From Oscillospiraceae bacterium (GTDB lineage: Bacteria > Bacillota_A > Clostridia > Oscillospirales > Oscillospiraceae): a stretch of 16,317 bases of DNA. The notes beneath the pieces were generated by a model. It was not told the origin of the DNA. It saw nothing but the letters and a program-made list of their open reading frames with translations, and ran no database searches. A program made the position numbers and the translations under genes. The stretch covers positions 1 to 16,317 of the forward strand of contig JAGAFT010000173.1 of NCBI GenBank assembly GCA_017627975.1. The letters are read 5' to 3'. Below, piece by piece: positions 1 to 6,165 of the stretch. Each line of letters starts with the position of its first letter. Position 1 is the stretch's first letter.

Positions 1-6
1 AGAAAA

Positions 7-942
7 ATGGCTTTGAAATCTACCAGAGAAGCTGCGATGCTGGCCATCCAGGAGCTGGCCCGCGAAGATGAAAAAATCGTGATCGTCTCCCCCGATGCCG
101 TTGCCGCCGCCCGCGCAACGAAGTTTCGTGAGGAGTTTCCCGACCGTGTGATCGAGGTCGGTATTGCCGAGCAGGATGCCGTGGATATTGCCGCGGGTCT
201 CGCTACCACCGGGATGAAGCCGATCGTTGTCTCCTATGCCGGCTTCCTGACCATGCGCGCCTGCGAAATGATCCGCACCTTTATCGCCTATCCCGGCCTG
301 AACGTCAAGCTCATCGGCCTCAACGGCGGTATGCTGGGCGGTGAGCGCGAAGGCGTCACCCATCAGTTCTATGAGGATGTCGGCATTCTGCGCAGCATGC
401 CCGGCGTCAAGATCCTCACCCCGGCCGACGGCCAGCAGGCTTACTACGCCGCAAAGGCCATGATGGAGGTCGAGGGCCCCTGCTATCTGCGTCTCGGCTC
501 CGGCCGTGAGCCCGAAGTCTTCCCCGACGGCACCCCCTTCACCTTCGGCAAGGTCCGCGAGGTCAAGTCCTACGGCAGCGATGTGGCCATTTTTGCTTCC
601 GGCTTCATCATGGACCGCGCCATCGCCGCGCTCGATCAGCTGCATGCCGACGGCGTGAGCGGCACGCTGGTGGATGTCTCCACCATCAAGCCCATGGACG
701 GCGAGGGTGTCGCGGCCGTTCTGGCCCGTTGCGGCTGCGCCGTCACGGTCGAGGACCACAACATCTACGGCGGTCTCGGCGACGCGATCTGTGAGGTTGC
801 CTGCCGTCTGAATCCCTGCCGTGTGCTCCGCGTCGCGCTGCATGACAAGTATCCGCGCAGCGGCAAGGCGGCCGAGCTTCTCGACGCCTACGGCCTCTCT
901 GTCGCCGACATCGTCGCGACCGCGAAGGACGCGCGTAAGTAA
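7..942 (+). CDS. Transketolase, C-terminal (pyrimidine-binding) subunit
   Basis: 311 residues, matching the C-terminal half of transketolase as found in organisms that split the enzyme into two subunits. With its partner it would move two-carbon ketol units between sugar phosphates using thiamine diphosphate, in the cytosol. The pyrimidine-binding domain covers about residues 1-165 and contains the conserved GIAEQ motif (about 52-56), whose Glu activates the cofactor, and the GVTHQFYED segment. A transketolase C-terminal domain follows (about 180-300). The start is the ATG only 6 bases from the window edge, so its ribosome site and the expected N-terminal subunit lie outside. It is followed after 89 bases by ilvD on the same strand. 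Deoxyxylulose-phosphate synthase shares this fold, but the length and lack of its N-terminal domain favour split transketolase. Confidence 0.9.
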   Translation: MALKSTREAAMLAIQELAREDEKIVIVSPDAVAAARATKFREEFPDRVIEVGIAEQDAVDIAAGLATTGMKPIVVSYAGFLTMRACEMIRTFIAYPGLNVKLIGLNGGMLGGEREGVTHQFYEDVGILRSMPGVKILTPADGQQAYYAAKAMMEVEGPCYLRLGSGREPEVFPDGTPFTFGKVREVKSYGSDVAIFASGFIMDRAIAALDQLHADGVSGTLVDVSTIKPMDGEGVAAVLARCGCAVTVEDHNIYGGLGDAICEVACRLNPCRVLRVALHDKYPRSGKAAELLDAYGLSVADIVATAKDARK

Positions 943-961
943 ATTATTCTGTACGTCTTTG

Positions 962-987
962 CGGGCGGCGGTTTCGGCCGCCGCCCG
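962..987 (+). terminator. GC-rich hairpin between transketolase and ilvD
   Basis: A perfect 10-bp stem (CGGGCGGCGG / CCGCCGCCCG) with a 6-base loop lies 20 bases after the transketolase stop. It is followed only by GATTTCC, so it is a weak terminator or an intercistronic processing/stability hairpin. The ilvD ribosome site (AGGAAGGA) follows about 30 bases later. Confidence 0.5.
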
Positions 988-1031
988 ATTTCCGATCATC
1001 CACACTATTCTGACAGGAAGGACTCAATACC

Positions 1032-2726
1032 ATGTCTCTGAATTCCGAAAAGATCTTTGCCGGTGTCGAGCACGCCGACGCCCGCAGCCTGCTCTATGCC
1101 ACCGGCCACCTGCAGGAAAACATCGGCCGCAAGCCCCTGATCGGTGTCGTCAACACCTTCAATGAGATCGTTCCCGGACACTTCCACCTGCGCGGCATTG
1201 CCGACGCGGCCAAGCAGGGTGTCCTGATGGCCGGCGGCGTCCCGGTGGAGTTTCCCGCCATCGCCATCTGTGACGGCATCACCATGGCCCACAAGGGCAT
1301 GATGTATCCCCTGCCCAGCCGTGAACTGATCGCCGACTCCATCGAGAGCATGACCATGGCCCACGGCCTGGACGGCCTGGTTCTGGTGGTCTCCTGCGAC
1401 AAGACCGTGCCCGGCGCCATGATGGCCGCCGCCCGCATGAACATCCCCTCCATCGTCATCTCCGGCGGCCCCATGCCCACCGGATACTACAAGAGCGATG
1501 TCTCCGACTACTCTGCCTGCATCGAAACCGTCGGCAAGGTTCACGCCGGCGAGATGACCCCGGAGGAGCAGGAGGAACTGACCCAGCATTGCTGCCCGGG
1601 CTGCGGTTCCTGCTCCGGCATGTTCACCGCCAACTCCATGAACTGCCTCGCCGAGGCTCTCGGTCTGGCTCTGCCCGGCAACGGCACCGTCCCCTCCTAC
1701 TACGGCGAGCGTCTGGCTCTGGCCAAGCGCGCCGGCATGCGCGTGGTCGAACTGGTGCAGAAGCAGATCTGTCCGAAGGACATCCTGACCGAGAAGGCCT
1801 TCGAAAACGCCATCCGCGTGGACATGGCCATCGCCGGCTCCACGAATACCACCCTGCATCTGCCCGCCATTGCCAACGAGCTGGGCCTTCCCCTGCCGCT
1901 GAAGAAGTTCGACGAGATCAGCAAGACCACCCCCAACCTCTGCCACATCAGTCCGAACGGACATCACCACATGGACGACCTGTATCGCGCCGGCGGCATC
2001 TACGCCGTCATGAGCGAGCTGAACAAAGCGGGTCTTCTCAACACGGACTGCCTCACCGTCGCCGGCAAGACCGTCGGGGAACTGCTCCCCGGTCACCGGA
2101 TCAAGGATACCAACGTCATCCACACCATCGACAATCCCTACTCCCCGCAGGGCGGCCTTGCCGTTCTGTTCGGCAATCTCGCGCCCCTGGGATGCGTCGT
2201 GAAGGCCGCCGCGGTCTGTGAGCAGATGATGAAGCACACCGGACGCGCCCGCGTATTCTATTATATGGAAGACGCCACCCAGGCCATTCTCCGCGGCGAC
2301 ATCGTCCCCGGCGACATGGTCGTCATCAAGTGCGAAGGCCCGAAGGGCGGCCCCGGCATGCGTGAGATGCTCTCCCCCACCGCGGCCATCGTCGGATGCG
2401 GCCTTGGTGAAACCGTCTCCCTGCTGACCGACGGACGCTTCTCCGGCGCCACCCGCGGCGCGGCCATCGGCCACGTCTCTCCGGAGGCCATGGAAGGCGG
2501 CGTCTTCGCCGTCATCGAAGAGGGCGACACCATCACCGTCGATATCCCGAACCGCAGCATCACCCTGAACGTGGACGACGAAACCATCCAGAAGCGCATC
2601 GCCGCCTGGAAGCAGCCGCCCCTGAAGGTAAAGTCCGGCTACCTCGTGAAGTACTGCAAGACGGTCTCCTCGGCCGCCAGCGGCGCCGTCACCACGAGCT
2701 ATGCCGAAGGCGCTTTCGATCGCTGA
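1032..2726 (+). CDS. ilvD: Dihydroxy-acid dehydratase (IlvD/Edd family)
   Basis: 564 residues, normal family length. It would dehydrate 2,3-dihydroxy-isovalerate and 2,3-dihydroxy-3-methylvalerate to the keto acids of valine/isoleucine synthesis, using an Fe-S cluster and Mg2+. Visible motifs are PGHFHL (48-53), CDGITM (80-85), SCDK (121-124, a cluster Cys and the Lys that is carbamylated in the family), the cluster segment CPGCGSC (188-194) and PGNGT (215-219). The PGH motif lacks the extra Cys (PCN) of plant and mycobacterial [2Fe-2S] enzymes and resembles the E. coli oxygen-labile [4Fe-4S] type, which would suit an anaerobe; that is inference. The start follows an AGGAAGGA site. Since the neighbours are transketolase and a ketopantoate-reductase-like gene rather than ilvB/C, a sugar-acid dehydratase of the same family remains possible. 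Confidence 0.85.
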   Translation: MSLNSEKIFAGVEHADARSLLYATGHLQENIGRKPLIGVVNTFNEIVPGHFHLRGIADAAKQGVLMAGGVPVEFPAIAICDGITMAHKGMMYPLPSRELIADSIESMTMAHGLDGLVLVVSCDKTVPGAMMAAARMNIPSIVISGGPMPTGYYKSDVSDYSACIETVGKVHAGEMTPEEQEELTQHCCPGCGSCSGMFTANSMNCLAEALGLALPGNGTVPSYYGERLALAKRAGMRVVELVQKQICPKDILTEKAFENAIRVDMAIAGSTNTTLHLPAIANELGLPLPLKKFDEISKTTPNLCHISPNGHHHMDDLYRAGGIYAVMSELNKAGLLNTDCLTVAGKTVGELLPGHRIKDTNVIHTIDNPYSPQGGLAVLFGNLAPLGCVVKAAAVCEQMMKHTGRARVFYYMEDATQAILRGDIVPGDMVVIKCEGPKGGPGMREMLSPTAAIVGCGLGETVSLLTDGRFSGATRGAAIGHVSPEAMEGGVFAVIEEGDTITVDIPNRSITLNVDDETIQKRIAAWKQPPLKVKSGYLVKYCKTVSSAASGAVTTSYAEGAFDR

Positions 2727-2744
2727 GTCAAGAAACAGTTAATC

Positions 2745-2774
2745 GTCCCTCCCTGCCTCAGGCAGGGAAGGGAC
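2745..2774 (+). terminator. Hairpin after ilvD (first of two)
   Basis: GTCCCT-CCCTGCC pairs with GGCAGGG-A-AGGGAC around a TCA loop, giving 13 bp with one bulged A. No T-run follows, so it may be an intercistronic RNA stem rather than a full terminator. Confidence 0.45.
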
Positions 2775-2815
2775 AGACCAGAATACATTGGAGGAATCAC
2801 CCCTTGAAATTCTCC

Positions 2816-2846
2816 CTGTTCACCCCGCCGGAGGCGGGGTGAACAG
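2816..2846 (+). terminator. Perfect 14-bp hairpin before the PanE-like gene (second of two)
   Basis: CTGTTCACCCCGCC pairs perfectly with GGCGGGGTGAACAG around a GGA loop. A T-rich but broken tract (ATTCTTTCTTTG) follows, consistent with a terminator or attenuator in the 176-base gap. The ribosome site of the next gene (AGGAGG, 2887-2892) lies 40 bases downstream. Confidence 0.55.
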
Positions 2847-2902
2847 CCGGGCATTCTTTCTTTGTATCTCCCAATCATCATTTTTCAGGAGGAATCATCA
2901 AC

Positions 2903-3859
2903 ATGAAAATTGCCATGATCGGCTGCGGTGCAGCCGGAAGCTGCTTCGCCGGATACCTGCGCAAAGGCGGCGCGGACATCACCCTGGTTGACCGCTATCA
3001 GGCCCACATGGACAAGGTCGCCAAAGACGGCCTGGAGTTCATCGTCTATCCCGACACCCATTACCATCTGGACGGCTTCAAGACCGCCTATACCGCCGAC
3101 GACATCGGCATCATGGACATCGTGATCTTCGTCACCAAGGCCACCCAGCTGGACAGCGCCATCGAGAGCGCGATGCCCTGCATCGGACCGGACACGGTTC
3201 TCGTCTCCCTCATCAACGGTCTCGGCAATGACGACATTCTGCTCAGTCACTTCCCAGCCAACCGCATTCTCTGCGGCTCCGGCGCCCTGGGCACCCAGCT
3301 CAAGGAGCCCGGCTGCTGCGTCTCCACCGAGGTCGAGGGCACCCTGGTCCACTTCGGCGCGCTGGAGAACGGCCCCGTCACCGACAAGGCCGGAAAGCAC
3401 CTGGCCGAGGTCTTCACCAAGGGCGGCTGCCGTGCCGAATTCAACGAAGACGACCGTCCCAACATCTGGAAGAAGGTCATCATCAACTGCACCGTCAACA
3501 CCGTCTGCGCGCTGCTGCGCCTGAAGATCTTCGAGGTTGCACAGGATCCCTACGGCATGGAGCTCTTCCGCGGTGTCGTGCGCGAAGCCTGCGCCATTGC
3601 CACGGCAAAGGGCGTTCCCTTTGATCCTGTGGAGTTTGAGAACACCCACCTGAAGAACTTCATCGACAACATGGGCGACTACTATCCCTCCATGGCCCAG
3701 GATATGCTCATCAACCACCGTCAGACCGAGATCGAAGTCCTCAACGGCAAGCTCTCGGAGTACGGCAAGCAGTTCGGCATCCCGACGCCGGTCAACGACC
3801 TCCTCACCGTCATGGTCAAGGCCATCCAGGGCAACTACGACAAGCAGTATCTGAAGTAA
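2903..3859 (+). CDS. 2-Dehydropantoate 2-reductase family protein (PanE/ApbA-like)
   Basis: 318 residues. The family reduces ketopantoate to pantoate with NADPH for pantothenate/CoA synthesis, in the cytosol. Seen directly: an N-terminal Rossmann strand with the GCGAAG dinucleotide motif (7-12), Lys79 in VTKAT, and the helical C-terminal domain with K191, N195 and N199 spaced exactly like the catalytic Lys176/Asn180/Asn184 of E. coli PanE, then TEIEVLNG (275-282), equivalent to the Glu256 region. All key residues are present, so it should be an active reductase. AGGAGG lies 10 bases before the ATG. IlvD next door makes 2-ketoisovalerate, the precursor of ketopantoate, which fits a CoA role. 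Many paralogues in this family reduce other 2-keto acids, so I give no symbol. Confidence 0.82.
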   Translation: MKIAMIGCGAAGSCFAGYLRKGGADITLVDRYQAHMDKVAKDGLEFIVYPDTHYHLDGFKTAYTADDIGIMDIVIFVTKATQLDSAIESAMPCIGPDTVLVSLINGLGNDDILLSHFPANRILCGSGALGTQLKEPGCCVSTEVEGTLVHFGALENGPVTDKAGKHLAEVFTKGGCRAEFNEDDRPNIWKKVIINCTVNTVCALLRLKIFEVAQDPYGMELFRGVVREACAIATAKGVPFDPVEFENTHLKNFIDNMGDYYPSMAQDMLINHRQTEIEVLNGKLSEYGKQFGIPTPVNDLLTVMVKAIQGNYDKQYLK

Positions 3860-3880
3860 TTCTCTTTTAATTGCCAAATT

Positions 3881-3914
3881 CAGCAGGGCAGCGGATCTCT
3901 CCGCTGCCCTGTTG
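3881..3914. terminator. Bidirectional terminator between convergent genes
   Basis: CAGCAGGGCAGCGG pairs with CCGCTGCCCTGTTG (14 bp, one G-T wobble) around ATCTCT, in the gap between the convergent PanE-like gene and the membrane-protein gene, whose stop codon is at 3916. T-rich sequence on either side is short, but position and symmetry fit a shared terminator. Confidence 0.7.
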
Positions 3915-3915
3915 A

Positions 3916-4596
3916 TTATCGTTTTGCCTGTTTACAAACCTGATTACGTTCCTCGAGGATCTGTTTAATCTCCTGCGCCAGTTGAGCGTTACCGCCGCGC
4001 TTCAACTCATCCAGCATGATATCCATCCTCATCTCCAGCTTCTCGGTCGCCTCGCTGCTGACCGGATCGGAATAACGGAATTCTTCGGCAAGGTCGTCCA
4101 GTGCGGACTTCAGTTCCGGATTCTCATAGGATGCCGCCATTGCCGCTGCTTTATTCTGAAGTCCGCGCATTGTCTCCGTCTTTTTCGGTTTTTCGGCTTC
4201 CTGCCGCTCCACTTTCTCCCGCACCCCCTCCGCGGTGATCAGGCCGATCAGAGTCAGTCCAAGCAGGAGGGCATAAACAATCACCGCCGCCCAACTTGGA
4301 ATTGCCACCTGCGCCGCTCCGGAGAGAAGCATCGCCGCGAGACTCAAAATGAGCTGAATGATCAGATAGATGGTCGTCACCCTCGCGATCGGGAAGCCGT
4401 AAAAGCGGCTTCTGGCGCTGTTCCCGCCAAAGGCTTTGGGATACGAATAAGCCTGAACCGCAATCGCAATCACCGCGAAGGCATAGCTCAGCCAGAACAC
4501 CGCCGTTCTCTCCATCGGGACCGCAAAGGCAATCACACTGACCAGTACCAAAAGAATCGCAAGGATCAGATAGAATCGTGTTTTGTTTTTTCGCAT
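3916..4596 (-). CDS. Hypothetical four-helix membrane protein with cytosolic helical tail
   Basis: About 226 residues; I do not recognise the family. Four hydrophobic stretches are visible in the first ~120 residues: near the N-terminus after the basic MRKNKTRF, then around SYAFAVIAIAVQAY, TIYLIIQLILSLAAMLL and AAVIVYALLLGLTLIGLI. A charged helical tail of about 100 residues (EGVREKVERQEAEKPKK onward) follows and is likely cytosolic and coiled. An ATG two codons upstream (4602) is in frame, but the GGGGG ribosome site is only 2 bases from it and 8 bases from the ATG at 4596, so I prefer 4596. The gene has its own promoter (4697-4725) and a long hairpin in its leader. It converges with the PanE-like gene and gives no contextual clue to function. 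Confidence 0.75.
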   Translation of the reverse strand: MRKNKTRFYLILAILLVLVSVIAFAVPMERTAVFWLSYAFAVIAIAVQAYSYPKAFGGNSARSRFYGFPIARVTTIYLIIQLILSLAAMLLSGAAQVAIPSWAAVIVYALLLGLTLIGLITAEGVREKVERQEAEKPKKTETMRGLQNKAAAMAASYENPELKSALDDLAEEFRYSDPVSSEATEKLEMRMDIMLDELKRGGNAQLAQEIKQILEERNQVCKQAKR

Positions 4597-4624
4597 ATAC
4601 ATTTCCCCCTACCATTTCAGTTTA

Positions 4625-4668
4625 AAAGCGAGCCCCTCGGACGTCGCACCGTCCGAGGGGCTCGCTTT
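4625..4668. repeat. Perfect 18-bp inverted repeat in the leader of the membrane-protein gene
   Basis: AAAGCGAGCCCCTCGGAC (4625-4642) is the exact reverse complement of 4651-4668, around an 8-base loop. Read on the - strand it lies between the predicted promoter (4697-4725) and the start at 4596, and ends in CGCTTTTAAAC, so it looks like a 5'-leader attenuator. Read on the + strand it ends CTCGCTTTGTG, a poorer terminator. Confidence 0.7.
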
Positions 4669-4696
4669 GTGTGCCAATGATAGTTTCCTCAGACGT

Positions 4697-4725
4697 ATAG
4701 TAACACAGGCGTGGATATTTGTAGA
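4697..4725 (-). promoter_or_regulatory. Predicted promoter of the membrane-protein gene
   Basis: On the - strand: TCTACA (rc of 4720-4725), a 17-base spacer, then TACTAT (rc of 4697-4702) preceded by TGT, an extended -10. The -35 box matches only 4 of 6. It is back to back with the + strand antisense-RNA promoter at 4736. Confidence 0.5.
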
Positions 4726-4735
4726 GAAAAAAGAT

Positions 4736-4764
4736 TTGACAAAGCTTCATATCGCTCATATAAT
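4736..4764 (+). promoter_or_regulatory. Perfect consensus promoter for the candidate antitoxin RNA
   Basis: TTGACA (4736-4741), exactly 17 bases, TATAAT (4759-4764): a full sigma-A/sigma-70 consensus. There is no ribosome site or credible + strand coding sequence downstream, only a short structured stretch ending in an intrinsic terminator. Such strength without a gene is typical of abundant antisense RNAs. Transcription should begin near 4771. Confidence 0.85.
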
Positions 4765-4770
4765 GAAAAC

Positions 4771-4858
4771 ACAAGGGCACTGCGACAAGCGGTTAGCCCA
4801 AGCTCTTAGACAAGTTTATGAAAACCGTCACCGTGCCGGGTGGCGGTTTTCGCTTTTT
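4771..4858 (+). ncRNA. Candidate antisense RNA antitoxin (about 88 nt)
   Basis: It is bounded by a perfect promoter and an intrinsic terminator. Two structures are visible. A 5' hairpin runs 4775-4799 (GGGC-ACTGC, loop GACAA, GCGGT-TA-GCCC). The 3' terminator hairpin is 4821-4850. The 5' GGCAC (4776-4780) is complementary to GTGCC in the terminator loop (4833-4837), so a long-range contact is possible. The RNA is fully complementary to the last ~10 codons and 3' untranslated region of the 27-residue peptide gene at 4828-4911. This is the overlap geometry of 3'-end type I systems such as TxpA/RatA in Bacillus. No match to a named RNA family is claimed; the role is inferred from layout. Confidence 0.68.
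4821..4858 (+). terminator. Intrinsic terminator of the antisense RNA
   Basis: AAAACCGTCACC (4821-4832) pairs with GGTGGCGGTTTT (4839-4850), 12 bp with one T-G wobble, around GTGCCG, followed by CGCTTTTT. The same stem read on the - strand ends in TTTTC and falls at the stop codon of the toxin gene, so it may partly terminate that message too. Confidence 0.8.
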
Positions 4859-4911
4859 ACGCGTATCGTAATCACTAATCCGAAAACGTGAAACGTTACT
4901 GTAATAGGCAT
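4828..4911 (-). CDS. Candidate type I toxin, 27-residue hydrophobic peptide
   Basis: ATG at 4911, TGA at 4828-4830. The peptide is MPITVTFHVFGLVITIRV (residues 1-18) followed by a polar basic tail ending RHPAR. A hydrophobic beta-branched core of about 16 residues plus a charged C-terminus is the usual form of small membrane-acting type I toxins. It has an unusually strong ribosome site, GGGGGTGA (rc of 4916-4923), matching the extended anti-Shine-Dalgarno pattern with good spacing, and a promoter 67 bases upstream of the start. The antisense RNA overlaps its 3' end. It lies just downstream of, and in the same direction as, the HEPN gene. I do not recognise a named toxin family. The call rests on promoter, ribosome site, hydrophobicity and convergent RNA; toxicity is inference. 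Confidence 0.6.
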   Translation of the reverse strand: MPITVTFHVFGLVITIRVKSENRHPAR

Positions 4912-4914
4912 CGC

Positions 4915-4933
4915 CTCACCCCCTTTCGGGTGG
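4915..4933 (-). promoter_or_regulatory. Hairpin sequestering the toxin ribosome site
   Basis: On the - strand CACCC (rc of 4928-4932) pairs with GGGTG (rc of 4917-4921) around GAAAGG, taking most of the GGGGGTGA ribosome site into a stem. Hiding the ribosome site in the primary transcript is common in type I toxin messages. Confidence 0.5.
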
Positions 4934-4977
4934 CGTGGCTAACCGCCGGCCGTTTTGCAGTGTCCTTGCTTGTGCTC

Positions 4978-5006
4978 AGGATACCACAAGACGCATTTAT
5001 TGACAA
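4978..5006 (-). promoter_or_regulatory. Predicted promoter of the small toxin gene
   Basis: On the - strand: TTGTCA (rc of 5001-5006), 17 bases, TATCCT (rc of 4978-4983). Transcription would start near 4971, giving a ~60-nt leader before the ATG at 4911. It lies directly after the HEPN stop codon (5054). I see only a weak hairpin without a T-run between them, so read-through from the HEPN operon is possible. Confidence 0.6.
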
Positions 5007-5053
5007 CCAGTTTTTCAGTATAGCTCTCAAACGCAAGAGCGATAACCTGAAGT

Positions 5054-6136
5054 TCAGATTGAGTGGATGGCATACCTCTCCTTCAAAACATCAAAGCTAT
5101 CTAGCAGATCTGAGATGGTGTGTAGCAGAACATCTGTGATCATTTGCTCCTCAATCTCTTCTTTATCATTCTCCGTTCTGAATACAGGGTATGGGCGCGC
5201 ACCATGAAACGTGCGATTACGCATAGCATAACAGTACTCCGTTATGATAAAACTTGCCTGTTCTCTACAATCCGTCTTACGAGCCTTCTCTTGCTTCTTC
5301 AGACAATCCGTTAGTTTTTTTACCTGGTTATCAGTGACAAATTGTTCTTCGTTCCTTTTGTCCTTTTGCTTGTCATATCTTGCTTTTTGTTCCAATGTGT
5401 ATCTTGCGAGGTGAGAATACACTTCATAATCTTGATAATATGAAGAAATCAAGCGCTCTGCAACTTTCTTTTTGTAGCATCCACGTTCAGCATTTTGAAT
5501 AAAATTGTGCCATTGAAGATAATCCCATAGCTTTGATCCTGATTCTTCCAGATATTTCTCTGTCGTGGATAAGCCGTTGTCTTTAATTAGGCTTCTCAGT
5601 TTTTTTAACCCATCGCTGTCATGATTATTTTCTGTTAGCGGATTGTAAAGTGCATTCAAGCCACTCCACGCGGCTCTAAAGCGATCGTTAGAAAAGGAAC
5701 CCATTTGCGCCTTGAGGAAAAAAGTCATTGCAATGTAGCAGATTTTTCCATCCTCAAAAAAACATCTTGCCGCAGTCGTTTTATCGAGAGGAATCTCGAT
5801 CTTGATGCCCTTCCATTGCCGGGTCAATCGATCTTTATCGATTTTTACTGTGTCATCATTGTTTTTTAAAGATATCCTTTTCACCTTTGGAATTGCTCCC
5901 GTAACGCAAAGATAAAACACAGCAGCTTTGTACAGCTCATTTCTTGCAGGAGAGTTTGGAGAAAAAATGAAGTTCTCATCTACCTTGTTTGCTCTCTGGC
6001 AAGTCAGGATAATCTTGTCAGCCGCAATTCTTACCATATCAATAAGATTCTTACGGTACCATATTTCTCCATCATACAGAACTTCATTTTCTTTTGTATC
6101 GAACTCAACACTCAATGTAATGATATTTGATTTCAT
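5054..6136 (-). CDS. HEPN-motif protein, candidate RNase
   Basis: 360 residues. The C-terminal half carries the two hallmarks of HEPN domains: a helix with AAWSGLNALY (about 155-164) and the RNxxxH motif as RNRTFHG (Arg306-His311), as in Apea-like/abortive-infection HEPN proteins. HEPN proteins with this motif are commonly metal-independent RNases in toxin-antitoxin and phage-defence systems. Activity here is inferred. The N-terminal ~140 residues look beta-rich and I do not recognise them. The chosen ATG (6136) follows AGGAGG; an in-frame ATG at 6154 has no such site. It begins 29 bases after the TIR gene stop on the same strand, so it is probably last in the operon. The gene is clearly AT-rich with A/T-ending codons, unlike its upstream neighbours, suggesting separate acquisition. 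Confidence 0.75.
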   Translation of the reverse strand: MKSNIITLSVEFDTKENEVLYDGEIWYRKNLIDMVRIAADKIILTCQRANKVDENFIFSPNSPARNELYKAAVFYLCVTGAIPKVKRISLKNNDDTVKIDKDRLTRQWKGIKIEIPLDKTTAARCFFEDGKICYIAMTFFLKAQMGSFSNDRFRAAWSGLNALYNPLTENNHDSDGLKKLRSLIKDNGLSTTEKYLEESGSKLWDYLQWHNFIQNAERGCYKKKVAERLISSYYQDYEVYSHLARYTLEQKARYDKQKDKRNEEQFVTDNQVKKLTDCLKKQEKARKTDCREQASFIITEYCYAMRNRTFHGARPYPVFRTENDKEEIEEQMITDVLLHTISDLLDSFDVLKERYAIHSI

Positions 6137-6165
6137 CTTTCCTCCTACGATCATAGATAAACAGA

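Noticed and set aside
1005..2474. 489-codon - strand open frame over ilvD
   Set aside because: His/Gly/Asp-rich mirror of the ilvD coding sequence; no ribosome site, and ilvD is complete with all motifs.
4818..4871. 17-codon + strand frame starting inside the antisense RNA
   Set aside because: It spans the intrinsic terminator hairpin and T-run and has no ribosome site, so it would not be transcribed to its end.
4888..5139. 83-codon + strand open frame
   Set aside because: It covers the toxin leader and promoter region and the end of the HEPN gene, has no ribosome site and resembles no protein.
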